Of a DNA stretch of 64,000 nucleotides, positions 51,278 to 59,059 are shown piece by piece. Each line of letters starts with the position of its first letter. Position 1 is the stretch's first letter. Under the pieces are notes generated by a model, which saw nothing but the letters and a program-made list of their open reading frames with translations, was not told where the DNA came from and searched no databases. This DNA comes from Rhodoferax sp. (GTDB lineage Bacteria > Pseudomonadota > Gammaproteobacteria > Burkholderiales > Burkholderiaceae_C). The translations under genes and the position numbers were made by a program. The DNA lies in the NCBI GenBank assembly GCA_019449595.1, contig JAGRPL010000010.1, positions 1 to 64,000 on the forward strand, in the 5' to 3' direction.

Positions 51278-51645
51278 ACCTAATTTCCAGCAATCACGCG
51301 AGGCATCACTTTCATCTTTGACCTGAACTGGTCGTGAGTCGACAATCATTACTCACATATAACCCCCGGTTAGTAGTCATTGCGAACGCAATTCCGTCAG
51401 AGGGTGAGTGTCCGGTTTCAGGCAGTGATTCTGTTGAATGCTAGGACCGCTTTGCGTCGGATGCTGTTGTAGTCTTTAAATGGTAGAACGGTCAAGCGCA
51501 TTGCAGGCATTGCCTTGTGAGGCGATCCCCTCTTTTGGATAAAGTGTCCGGCGCAAAAATGCGGCTGCGCCAACGCGTCTGAAACCGGGGTGGGCATTTC
51601 TGGAGTATCTTGGCGGCAGAGCCTTTGCCTTACTGAAAACGAACC

Positions 51646-53433
51646 ATGCCCACCTCCGCAACCGCGGCCGCGCCGCCCGGACCCAAAAAACGACGCCGCC
51701 CGTCTCCGCTGACCCTGGATGCATGGAAGCAGTTCGTCCATGTGGCGAAACCGTACTGGCAGGAAGACCAGAAGAAGGCAGCGTGGACCCTGCTGGCCCT
51801 GCTGATTGCCCTGATGCTGGCCGAAACCCAGCTGGCGGTGATGCTCAACGACCAGAGTGGCGAGATGACCTCGGCACTGGCCGGCCGCGATGCCGACCGG
51901 TTCTGGAAATCGGTGTGGGCCTGCCTGGGCATACTGGTGTTCGCGGTGCCGATCTACGCCTTTTATTACTACATGCGCGATGCCTTCGCCAACCAGTGGC
52001 GGCGCTGGCTCACCGGCCGCTTCCTGGACGGCTACCTGCAGAACCGCAAGTACTACGAGCTGGGCTCCGGCGGCGTGATCGACAACCCCGACCAGCGCAT
52101 CAGCGAAGACATCAACACCTTCACCGGCCGGTCCATCCACTTCCTGCTCATCTTCCTAGGCTCGATGATGCAGTTGGTGGCCTTCAGCGCCGTACTGTGG
52201 TCGATCTCGCATCTGCTGGTCGGCGTGTTGGCGGTATATGCGCTGGTGGGAACGGTCGTTGCGCTGTACGTGTTCGGCGCGCCACTGATCCAGCTGAATT
52301 TCTGGCAGCTGCGCCGGGAGGCTGATTTCCGCTTCGGCCTGATGCGCCTGCGCGAGAACGCCGAGTCCATCGCCTTTTATCGTGGGGAAGCGCAGGAGCG
52401 CGCGCAGATCGACAGCAAGTTCGGCAAGGTGTTTGCCAACTTTGCGCGGCTGATCCGCAAGCAGCGCTCGCTCAACATGTTTCAGCGCGGCTTCAACCAG
52501 CTCACGCTGGTGATTCCGAGCGTCATCCTGGCCGATGGCGTGCTGTCGGGCCGGTTGGAGGTCGGCCGGGCCGTGCAGGCGGCCGGGGCGTTTGCCGCCG
52601 TGCTCGGGGCCGTGGCGCTGATCGTTGATAACTTTGAGAGCCTGAGCCGGTTTGTGGCGGGCATAGACCGCCTGCAGGCGCTGTCCAGGTTGGTGCTGGT
52701 CGATCCGGCGTCCAGGCCCGCTGCGGATGCGCAGCACCCGCAGATACAGACCCGGCTGGGCGAGCAGTTGGCGCTGGAGTCGCTCACGCTGTACACGCCG
52801 CAGTTCGAACGGGTGCTGATCCGGGAGCTGAGCCTGACCCTGAAGCCGGGCGACGGCCTGCTGATCACCGGCGACAGCGGCTGCGGCAAGAGCTCGCTGT
52901 TGCGGGCGATCGCGGGGCTGTGGCGGTCTGGCACGGGCGTGGTCCGTCACCCGCCGCTGGAGGACGTTTTCTTCCTGCCGCAGCAGCCCTACATGCAGGT
53001 CGGCACCCTGCGCAGCCAGCTCATTTACCCCAGCGCAGAGTCCGGCTTGAGCGATGCGCGGCTACTGGAAATACTGGAGGAAGTGCACATGGCCGAGCTG
53101 GCTGACCGCGTGGGCGGGCTGGACGCTGTGCATGACTGGGAGAAGCTGCTGTCCGTGGGCGAGCAGCAGCGCATCTCTTTCGGGCGCGTGCTGGTGCACC
53201 GGCCCCGCATCGCCATCCTCGACGAAGCCACCAGCGCGCTGGACGACGCCAACGAAAACGCGTTGTATGAACGCCTGCGCAGCGGCGGAACCACCCTGGT
53301 CAGCATCGCCCACCGCGCTGCCGTGCTGCGCCACCATACCCATGTGCTGCGGCTGCTGGGCGAGGGCGCATGGGAGTTGCACGCCGCCAGCGGCTACCAG
53401 TTCCACGGCCCGGTATTGGGTGTGGTGGACTAG
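51646..53433 (+). CDS. ABC transporter, fused permease/ATPase (YddA/SbmA-BacA-like)
   Basis: YYMRDAFANQWRRWLTGRFLDGYLQNRKYYELGSGGVIDNPDQRISEDINTFT...GLLITGDSGCGKSSLLRAIAGLW...LDEATSALDDANENALYERLR. Confidence 0.93.
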   Translation: MPTSATAAAPPGPKKRRRPSPLTLDAWKQFVHVAKPYWQEDQKKAAWTLLALLIALMLAETQLAVMLNDQSGEMTSALAGRDADRFWKSVWACLGILVFAVPIYAFYYYMRDAFANQWRRWLTGRFLDGYLQNRKYYELGSGGVIDNPDQRISEDINTFTGRSIHFLLIFLGSMMQLVAFSAVLWSISHLLVGVLAVYALVGTVVALYVFGAPLIQLNFWQLRREADFRFGLMRLRENAESIAFYRGEAQERAQIDSKFGKVFANFARLIRKQRSLNMFQRGFNQLTLVIPSVILADGVLSGRLEVGRAVQAAGAFAAVLGAVALIVDNFESLSRFVAGIDRLQALSRLVLVDPASRPAADAQHPQIQTRLGEQLALESLTLYTPQFERVLIRELSLTLKPGDGLLITGDSGCGKSSLLRAIAGLWRSGTGVVRHPPLEDVFFLPQQPYMQVGTLRSQLIYPSAESGLSDARLLEILEEVHMAELADRVGGLDAVHDWEKLLSVGEQQRISFGRVLVHRPRIAILDEATSALDDANENALYERLRSGGTTLVSIAHRAAVLRHHTHVLRLLGEGAWELHAASGYQFHGPVLGVVD

Positions 53434-53526
53434 CCGCAAGGCTGGCTCCGGGTTCTTTTTTTTTTGGGCTTGGTACGCCATACTCCCGGCAGGCGTCACC
53501 ACGGTGGGGCGCAGCAGCAAGAAGGA

Positions 53527-54141
53527 ATGGGCGTGCAATCAGCAAGTGACCAGTGGTTTGACGAGGCGTACTACCAGCGCTACTACTTCGACAAAAAAAC
53601 CAGCGTGGTCGACCCCGAGCACGTCCAGCGGCTGGGCGCTTTTGTGTGCAGCTACCTCCAGTACCTGCGCGTACCCGTCAAGCGGGTGCTGGATGTGGGC
53701 TGTGGCATCGGCCTGTGGCGTGAACCGCTGGCCAGACACTTCCCCGACGCCACTTACCACGGCGTGGAGTACAGCGCATTTCTGTGCGAACGCTACGGCT
53801 GGGAACGCGGATCGGTGGTGGACTACTCGTGTGCCGAGCCGTACGACCTGGTGGTCTGCCAGGGGGTGCTGCCCTACCTGAGTGCGGCAGATGTGCAACT
53901 GGCGCTGCGCAACCTGGGCACGTTGAGCCGTGGCGCGCTGTATGTGGAAGCCGTGGCGCGTGAGGACTATGAGCGCGGCACCCTCGACGAGGATCTGACC
54001 GACCCCCGCCTGTTCCGTCACCGGGCGCAGTTGTACCGGCGCGGCCTGTCAGAAGGGTTCACCGAGCTGGGCGGCGGCGTGTGGCTGAGCCACAAGGCCG
54101 AGGTGCCGCTGTTTGAACTCGAATGCGTGGGCGGCCGTTGA
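53527..54141 (+). CDS. class I SAM-dependent methyltransferase
   Basis: VKRVLDVGCGIGLWREPLARHFPDATYHGVEYSAFLCERYGWERGSVVDY; start at ATG 53527. Confidence 0.87.
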   Translation: MGVQSASDQWFDEAYYQRYYFDKKTSVVDPEHVQRLGAFVCSYLQYLRVPVKRVLDVGCGIGLWREPLARHFPDATYHGVEYSAFLCERYGWERGSVVDYSCAEPYDLVVCQGVLPYLSAADVQLALRNLGTLSRGALYVEAVAREDYERGTLDEDLTDPRLFRHRAQLYRRGLSEGFTELGGGVWLSHKAEVPLFELECVGGR

Positions 54142-54155
54142 CGTCGGGCGCTGCC

Positions 54156-54572
54156 TTATACCGCCGTCTTTGAGATTTCGCGCGGCTTTCCGTTGTCGTC
54201 AATGGCTACATAGGTGAGCGTGGCCTCGGTCACCTTGATGTACTGGCCCTGCGCGGTGAAGCGTTCGGCGTAGACCTCCACCTTCACGGTGATGGACGTG
54301 CGGCCAATGCGGCTGACCTTGGAGAAGAAGCTCAGGATGTCCCCCACCCGCACCGGCTGCTTGAAGATGAACTCGTTCACCGCCACCGTGGCCATGCGCC
54401 CCTGGGTGTAGCGTGCGGGCAGCACCGAGCCCGCCAGGTCGACCTGCGCCATGACCCAGCCGCCGAAGATATCGCCGTTGGCGTTGCAGTCGGCTGGCAT
54501 GGGAATCACCTTGAGCACCAGAGCCTCGTCAGTGGGTAATTGGATGCCTGTGGGGCTGGTATTGGTAGACAT
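54156..54572 (-). CDS. acyl-CoA thioesterase (YciA-like)
   Basis: LVLKVIPMPADCNANGDIFGGWVMAQVDLAGSVLPARYTQGRMATVAVNEFIFKQPVRVGD. Confidence 0.9.
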   Translation of the reverse strand: MSTNTSPTGIQLPTDEALVLKVIPMPADCNANGDIFGGWVMAQVDLAGSVLPARYTQGRMATVAVNEFIFKQPVRVGDILSFFSKVSRIGRTSITVKVEVYAERFTAQGQYIKVTEATLTYVAIDDNGKPREISKTAV

Positions 54573-54612
54573 GGGCACAATCCTCCTGAAATAACTCAGA
54601 GAATTGTCGCCC

Positions 54613-56460
54613 ATGCGCCCCAATGGTCACCACGCAGCGGCTATTGCCCCGGTTTTGCCCGGTGCGGCCACCCCGCCCAAGTCCGACTGGACCACCCTGC
54701 AGCGCCTGTTCCCCTACCTGTGGATCTACAAGTGGCGCGTGGTGGCGGCGCTGGCCTTCATGGTGGGGGCCAAGCTGGCCAACGTGGGCGTGCCGCTGTT
54801 GCTCAAGAACCTGGTCGACGCCCTGGCGGTGAAGCCGGGCGACACGGTGGCGGTGCTGGTGGTTCCGGCGGCGTTGCTGCTGGGTTATGGTGCCTTGCGC
54901 CTGTCTACCTCGCTGTTTACCGAGCTGCGCGAACTGGTGTTTGCCAAGGCCACTGAAGGGGCGGCACGCTCCATCAGCTTGCAGGTGTTTCGCCACCTGC
55001 ACGCCATGAGCCTGCGCTTCCACCTGGAGCGTCAGACGGGCGGCATGACGCGCGACATCGAGCGCGGCACGCGCGGCGTGCACTCCCTCATCAGCTATTC
55101 GCTGTACAGCATCATCCCCACACTGATCGAGGTGACCCTGGTGCTGACCCTGCTGGCGGTCAAGTTCGACGTGTGGTTTGCCTGGATCACCATCGTGGCG
55201 CTGGCGGTCTACATCGTCTTCACCATCACGGTCACCGAGTGGCGCACACAGTTCCGCAAGAAGATGAACGAGCTGGACTCGTCCGCCCACAGCCGCGCCA
55301 TCGACTCGCTGCTGAATTACGAGACCGTCAAGTACTTCAACAACGAAGAATTCGAGGCCCGGCGCTACGACGACAACCTGGAGCGCTACCGCCGCGCCGC
55401 CGTCAAGAGCCAGACCACGCTGTCCCTGCTCAACACCGGCCAGCAGCTCATCATTGCCGTGGCATTGGTCACCATGCTGTGGCGCGCCACGCAAGGCGTG
55501 GTGGACGGGCGCATGACGCTGGGTGATCTGGTCATGGTCAACGCCTTCATGATCCAGCTCTACATTCCGCTGAATTTTCTGGGCGTGATCTACCGCGAGA
55601 TCAAGCAGAGCCTGACCGATCTGGAAAAGATGTTCACCCTGATGGAGCGCGAACGCGAGATTGCCGATGCGCCCGGTGCCCCGGCGCTGCAGCTGGCCGG
55701 CACACCTGCCGTGGTGTTTGACGACGTGAGCTTTGCTTACGACCCGTCACGCCCCATCCTGCACCACATCCGGTTCGAAATCCCGGCCGGCAAGACGGTG
55801 GCCGTGGTGGGGCCCTCGGGCTCGGGCAAGTCCACCCTGGCGCGGCTCATGTTCCGCTTCTACGACGTGCAGCAGGGCCGCATCACCATTGCGGGGCAAG
55901 ACATCAAACAGGTCACCCAAGCCAGCGTGCGCCAGGCCATCGGCATCGTGCCACAGGACACGGTGCTGTTCAACGACACGGTGGAGTACAACATCGCCTA
56001 CGGCAAACCCGGCGCCTCCCGCGCCGAGGTGGAAGAGGCGGCCAAGGCCGCCCACATCCACGCCTTCATCGCTGCCACGCCCGCCGGTTACGACACCATG
56101 GTGGGCGAGCGCGGGCTCAAGCTCTCGGGCGGCGAGAAGCAGCGTGTGGCCATCGCCCGCACCCTGCTCAAGAATCCGCCCATCCTGATCTTTGACGAAG
56201 CCACCTCGGCGCTGGACTCGGCCAACGAACGCGCCATCCAGGCCGAACTCAACAGCGTGGCCCGCAACAAGACCACGCTGGTCATCGCCCACCGCCTGTC
56301 CACGGTGGTGGACGCGCACGAAATCCTGGTGATGGAAGCCGGCCGCATCATCGAACGCGGCAACCACGCCGCGCTGTTGGCGGCGCAGGGGCGCTATGCC
56401 GAGATGTGGGCGCTGCAGCAGCAGGGCGGTGATGTGGTTGAGGGTGAAATGGGGCGCTAG
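54613..56460 (+). CDS. ABC transporter ATP-binding/permease (ABCB/Atm1-type)
   Basis: FHLERQTGGMTRDIERGTRGVHSLISYSLYSIIPTLIEV...SLLNTGQQLIIAVALVTMLWRATQGVVDGRMTLGDLVMVNAFMIQLYIPLNFLGVIYREIKQSLTDLEKMF. Confidence 0.93.
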   Translation: MRPNGHHAAAIAPVLPGAATPPKSDWTTLQRLFPYLWIYKWRVVAALAFMVGAKLANVGVPLLLKNLVDALAVKPGDTVAVLVVPAALLLGYGALRLSTSLFTELRELVFAKATEGAARSISLQVFRHLHAMSLRFHLERQTGGMTRDIERGTRGVHSLISYSLYSIIPTLIEVTLVLTLLAVKFDVWFAWITIVALAVYIVFTITVTEWRTQFRKKMNELDSSAHSRAIDSLLNYETVKYFNNEEFEARRYDDNLERYRRAAVKSQTTLSLLNTGQQLIIAVALVTMLWRATQGVVDGRMTLGDLVMVNAFMIQLYIPLNFLGVIYREIKQSLTDLEKMFTLMEREREIADAPGAPALQLAGTPAVVFDDVSFAYDPSRPILHHIRFEIPAGKTVAVVGPSGSGKSTLARLMFRFYDVQQGRITIAGQDIKQVTQASVRQAIGIVPQDTVLFNDTVEYNIAYGKPGASRAEVEEAAKAAHIHAFIAATPAGYDTMVGERGLKLSGGEKQRVAIARTLLKNPPILIFDEATSALDSANERAIQAELNSVARNKTTLVIAHRLSTVVDAHEILVMEAGRIIERGNHAALLAAQGRYAEMWALQQQGGDVVEGEMGR

Positions 56461-56481
56461 CCGCCGTGGAATGCGCGTGAG

Positions 56482-56514
56482 GCACTATTGATTTTGTAGT
56501 GCTTTGGCCCTGCG
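56482..56514 (+). repeat. divergent, possible copy D of the interspersed repeat
   Basis: GCACTATTGATTTTGTAGTGCTTTGGCCCTGCG; CTATTGATTTTRTAG core with paired substitutions. Confidence 0.45.
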
Positions 56515-56914
56515 AGTGGTGTGTTGGCAGGCGAGGCTGGATGCAAAGTTTCGGTTTGGATCGCAGTGGGCCAGAGGTGGTGGTATGGCAATGACTGCTT
56601 TAGAGCGCTCATTCATCCATCGACTCGGATTCCCAAATTCACCCGATTGGGGGATATTCAGGTCAGCCTCTGATGGTCAGAATTGCAGTGGAAGCGGTCA
56701 TCCAGCTTAGGCCCCAATTCGCGGAGAACCTGACAAGAATGCGCTAATTTTTTAGGCGACTTTGTCGTTTTCAATATACCTGTGCCTTCACCCCACCGCG
56801 AGACGTAAACACATGATTCGCAAAAGAAGTTTTCGGAAATCTTCGGCCGTGTTATCAGACTGCCTGCCATGTTATCCCGCAGTTTTTCGGATATATCAAA
56901 GTTAGACCTCATCT

Positions 56915-57328
56915 ATGACGCTACTTGACTGGTTCAATACATCTGTTTCCGTGATTGGCCTTGCCCTCGGCTACATGAGCGCACATGGCCAATTCCAGAG
57001 GTTCTGGCGCACAAGAAAGCTTCCGAAATTGCTGAAGGAGAAAGAGTTCTATGAGAGGCTTCAGGCGAGCCCGTCCGAGAGACAGGCATACCTATTAGAA
57101 ACCGTAGTCCTCCTCTTCGCCATTGCTGGAGCGGGAACCATGTTCGGAGCAATCCCGTACATGTCGGCGCCCGCTCAAGCAGCATTCGAGGCCCTGCGCC
57201 TCTGGTTGCTTGGCTGTTTTCTGTACATTTTTGCTCTGTACAGACTTGGCAAATATTGGAATGTCACGCGGCGTTATCAGAGAACTATCGACAGGCTTAC
57301 GAACGACATTCGAAAAAATGAGGTCTAA
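56915..57328 (+). CDS. cassette-encoded small membrane protein, unknown function
   Basis: 137 aa with about three hydrophobic segments (VSVIGLALGYM, ETVVLLFAIAGAGTMFGAI, LRLWLLGCFLYIFALYRL); starts 8 bp after the box and its TAA lies inside R''. Confidence 0.75.
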   Translation: MTLLDWFNTSVSVIGLALGYMSAHGQFQRFWRTRKLPKLLKEKEFYERLQASPSERQAYLLETVVLLFAIAGAGTMFGAIPYMSAPAQAAFEALRLWLLGCFLYIFALYRLGKYWNVTRRYQRTIDRLTNDIRKNEV

Positions 57329-57391
57329 CCCTTCCATCGAGAGGACTCGCCCCGGCAAGCCGGGTCGAGCCTCTCATGTCAAACGTTAGGC
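57323..57391 (+). repeat. attC site 1 (69 bp)
   Basis: GTCTAAC CCTTCCATC GAGAGG A CTCG C CCCGGC AA GCCGGG T CGAG CCTCTC ATGTCAAAC GTTAGGC; paired arms, extrahelical A, unpaired central spacers. Confidence 0.87.
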
Positions 57392-57405
57392 GCTAAGAGA
57401 ACACT

Positions 57406-57810
57406 ATGTCATTAGACCTAAATCTGGCTTCCGCGCTTGCAGTTTCGGGCACTATCGCGTCAATCATTGCGAGTGTTTTTGAAGTCTATGTACTCAAAAA
57501 ATATCGTAAGCCTGAGAATCTTGAAAACAGAATCAACAAACTCTCAGCTGCATTAAAAGAATCTAGCCGTTTGGTTGGTGAAGTCGAAGATGAAATTTCA
57601 AAACGCCAAGCACTTGTAAATGAATTACAGCAAGATGCTGATCGCTATCAGAAACTGGTTTCAATCAATCGCGAGCAAGTTGAGGCAGTTGCGCAACTCC
57701 TTCAGGGGGAGTTACGCAAAGAGGGTCGCAAGTCATTCTGGGGCGGCGTAGCCGTCAACTTCGTTTTCTTTAGTTTTGGGGCGTTACTTTCATGGTATTG
57801 GGCCAAATAG
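57406..57810 (+). CDS. cassette-encoded protein: TM - coiled coil - TM, unknown function
   Basis: 134 aa: ASALAVSGTIASIIASVFEVYVL ... NRINKLSAALKESSRLVGEVEDEISKRQALVNELQQDADRYQKLVSINREQVEAVAQLLQ ... FWGGVAVNFVFFSFGALLSWYW; TAG directly precedes attC2. Confidence 0.75.
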   Translation: MSLDLNLASALAVSGTIASIIASVFEVYVLKKYRKPENLENRINKLSAALKESSRLVGEVEDEISKRQALVNELQQDADRYQKLVSINREQVEAVAQLLQGELRKEGRKSFWGGVAVNFVFFSFGALLSWYWAK

Positions 57811-57811
57811 C

Positions 57812-57893
57812 GCCTAACCCGGCGCTCAACCTCGCTCCTTTGAGTCGCTTGGCGCTGCGCGATAAAGCCGCGCCGGGTAGCTTTACGTTAAAC
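57812..57893 (+). repeat. attC site 2 (82 bp)
   Basis: R'' GCCTAAC (57812-57818), arm CCCGGCGC (57818-57825) pairing with GCGCCGGG (57870-57877), R' GTTAAAC (57887-57893). Confidence 0.8.
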
Positions 57894-58069
57894 GTCCGCT
57901 TTCCCTTGCCTTGGCTGTTCGCTTTGGGTCGTATTCGGGCATCCAGCTGAGAGCCTGCTTTGGAGCGTGTTGAAAGACGGATACCAGTCTGAACCCGTCT
58001 CAATCCCGAGGGTCTGCTTCCCACTCGGCGCAGCAATCGTTCCCATGCATTCCGCGCATAATTTGGGCC

Positions 58070-59023
58070 ATGGAAACCAAATGGCTTGAGGATTTTGTCT
58101 CGCTGGCCGAAACCCGCAGTTTCAGCCGCTCGGCCCAGCTGCGGCACGTGACGCAGCCGGCGTTCTCGCGGCGCATCCAGTCGCTGGAAGCCTGGGCCGG
58201 CACCGATCTGGTGGACCGCAGCAGCTACCCCACGCGCCTCACCCCGGCGGGCGAGACGCTGTACGACCAGTCGCTGGAGGTGCTGCAGGCCCTGCAGAGC
58301 ACGCGTGCCATGCTGCGCGGCCACACTACGGCCGGGCAGGACGTGATCGAGTTCGCGGTGCCGCACACGTTGGCGTTCACCTTCTTTCCGGCCTGGGTGT
58401 CGTCCCTGCGCCAAACCTTCGGCCCCATCAAGAGCCGGCTGATTGCGCTCAACGTGCACGACGCCGTGATGCGCATGGTGGAGGGCAGCTGCGACCTGCT
58501 GATCGCCTACCACCACCCCTCGCAGCCCTTCCAGCTGGATGCCGACCGCTATGAAATGGTGAGCCTGGGCGAAGAAACGCTGGCGCCCTACGTCAAGCCC
58601 GATGCCAACGGCGCCCCGCTGTTCCAGCTGCCCGGAAGGGTGGGCCACCCGCTGCCGTACCTGGGCTACGCGCCCGGCGCCTACCTGGGGCAGATGGTGG
58701 ACCTGATCCTGAAGCAGTCCAGCACCGCCATCCACTTCGATCGGGTGTACGAAACCGACATGGCCGAAGGCCTCAAGGCCATGGCGCTCGAAGGCCATGG
58801 CATTGCTTTCCTGCCGCACAGCGCCGTCAAGAAGGAACTGCGCACCAAGCGTCTGGTCAGCGCCCTGCCGCCCGACATGGCGGGGCTGCAGATCACCATG
58901 GACATCCGCGTCTACCGCGAGAAACCCGTGGCCCGGGAGTCGCAGCGCGGAGCCGCGCGGGCGCACAAGAGTAGCGCGCAGGCCCTGTGGGATTACCTGG
59001 TGGCCGCGTCCGCCCGCAAGTAA
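58070..59023 (+). CDS. LysR family regulator, HypT (YjiE)-like
   Basis: METKWLEDFVSLAETRSFSRSAQLRHVTQPAFSRRIQSLEAWAGTDLVDRSSYPTRLTPAGETLY; resembles the METKWLxDF start of E. coli HypT. Confidence 0.88.
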   Translation: METKWLEDFVSLAETRSFSRSAQLRHVTQPAFSRRIQSLEAWAGTDLVDRSSYPTRLTPAGETLYDQSLEVLQALQSTRAMLRGHTTAGQDVIEFAVPHTLAFTFFPAWVSSLRQTFGPIKSRLIALNVHDAVMRMVEGSCDLLIAYHHPSQPFQLDADRYEMVSLGEETLAPYVKPDANGAPLFQLPGRVGHPLPYLGYAPGAYLGQMVDLILKQSSTAIHFDRVYETDMAEGLKAMALEGHGIAFLPHSAVKKELRTKRLVSALPPDMAGLQITMDIRVYREKPVARESQRGAARAHKSSAQALWDYLVAASARK

Positions 59024-59059
59024 AAAACCACGCAGCCCGGCTTTTGGGACAATAGGGGC

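Larger units (their letters stand above)
56901..57391 (+). mobile_element. integron-type gene cassette 1 with its attC
   Basis: Starts GTTAGAC (56901-56907), ends in attC with R'' GTCTAAC (57323-57329), exactly the reverse complement of the cassette start box, and R' GTTAGGC (57385-57391). Confidence 0.82.
57386..57893 (+). mobile_element. integron-type gene cassette 2 with its attC
   Basis: Starts at GTTAGGC of attC1; its attC R'' GCCTAAC is the exact reverse complement of that box; R' GTTAAAC at 57887-57893. Confidence 0.82.

Noticed and set aside
51359-51373. TAACCCCCGGTTA short inverted repeat considered as an attC/attI end
   Set aside because: No R''/R' box pair or stem structure comparable to the attC sites at 57.3-57.9 kb.
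51418-51645. Minus-strand tail ...AMRLTVLPFKDYNSIRRKAVLAFNRITA considered as an IS transposase C-terminal remnant
   Set aside because: FKDYNSIRR faintly resembles IS3-type C-termini, but there are no catalytic motifs, inverted repeats or target duplications; too weak to call.
56658-56912. 84-aa minus-strand ORF considered as an integron integrase fragment
   Set aside because: MRSNFDISEKLRDNMAGSLITRPKISENFF... has no tyrosine-recombinase or IntI-specific motifs.
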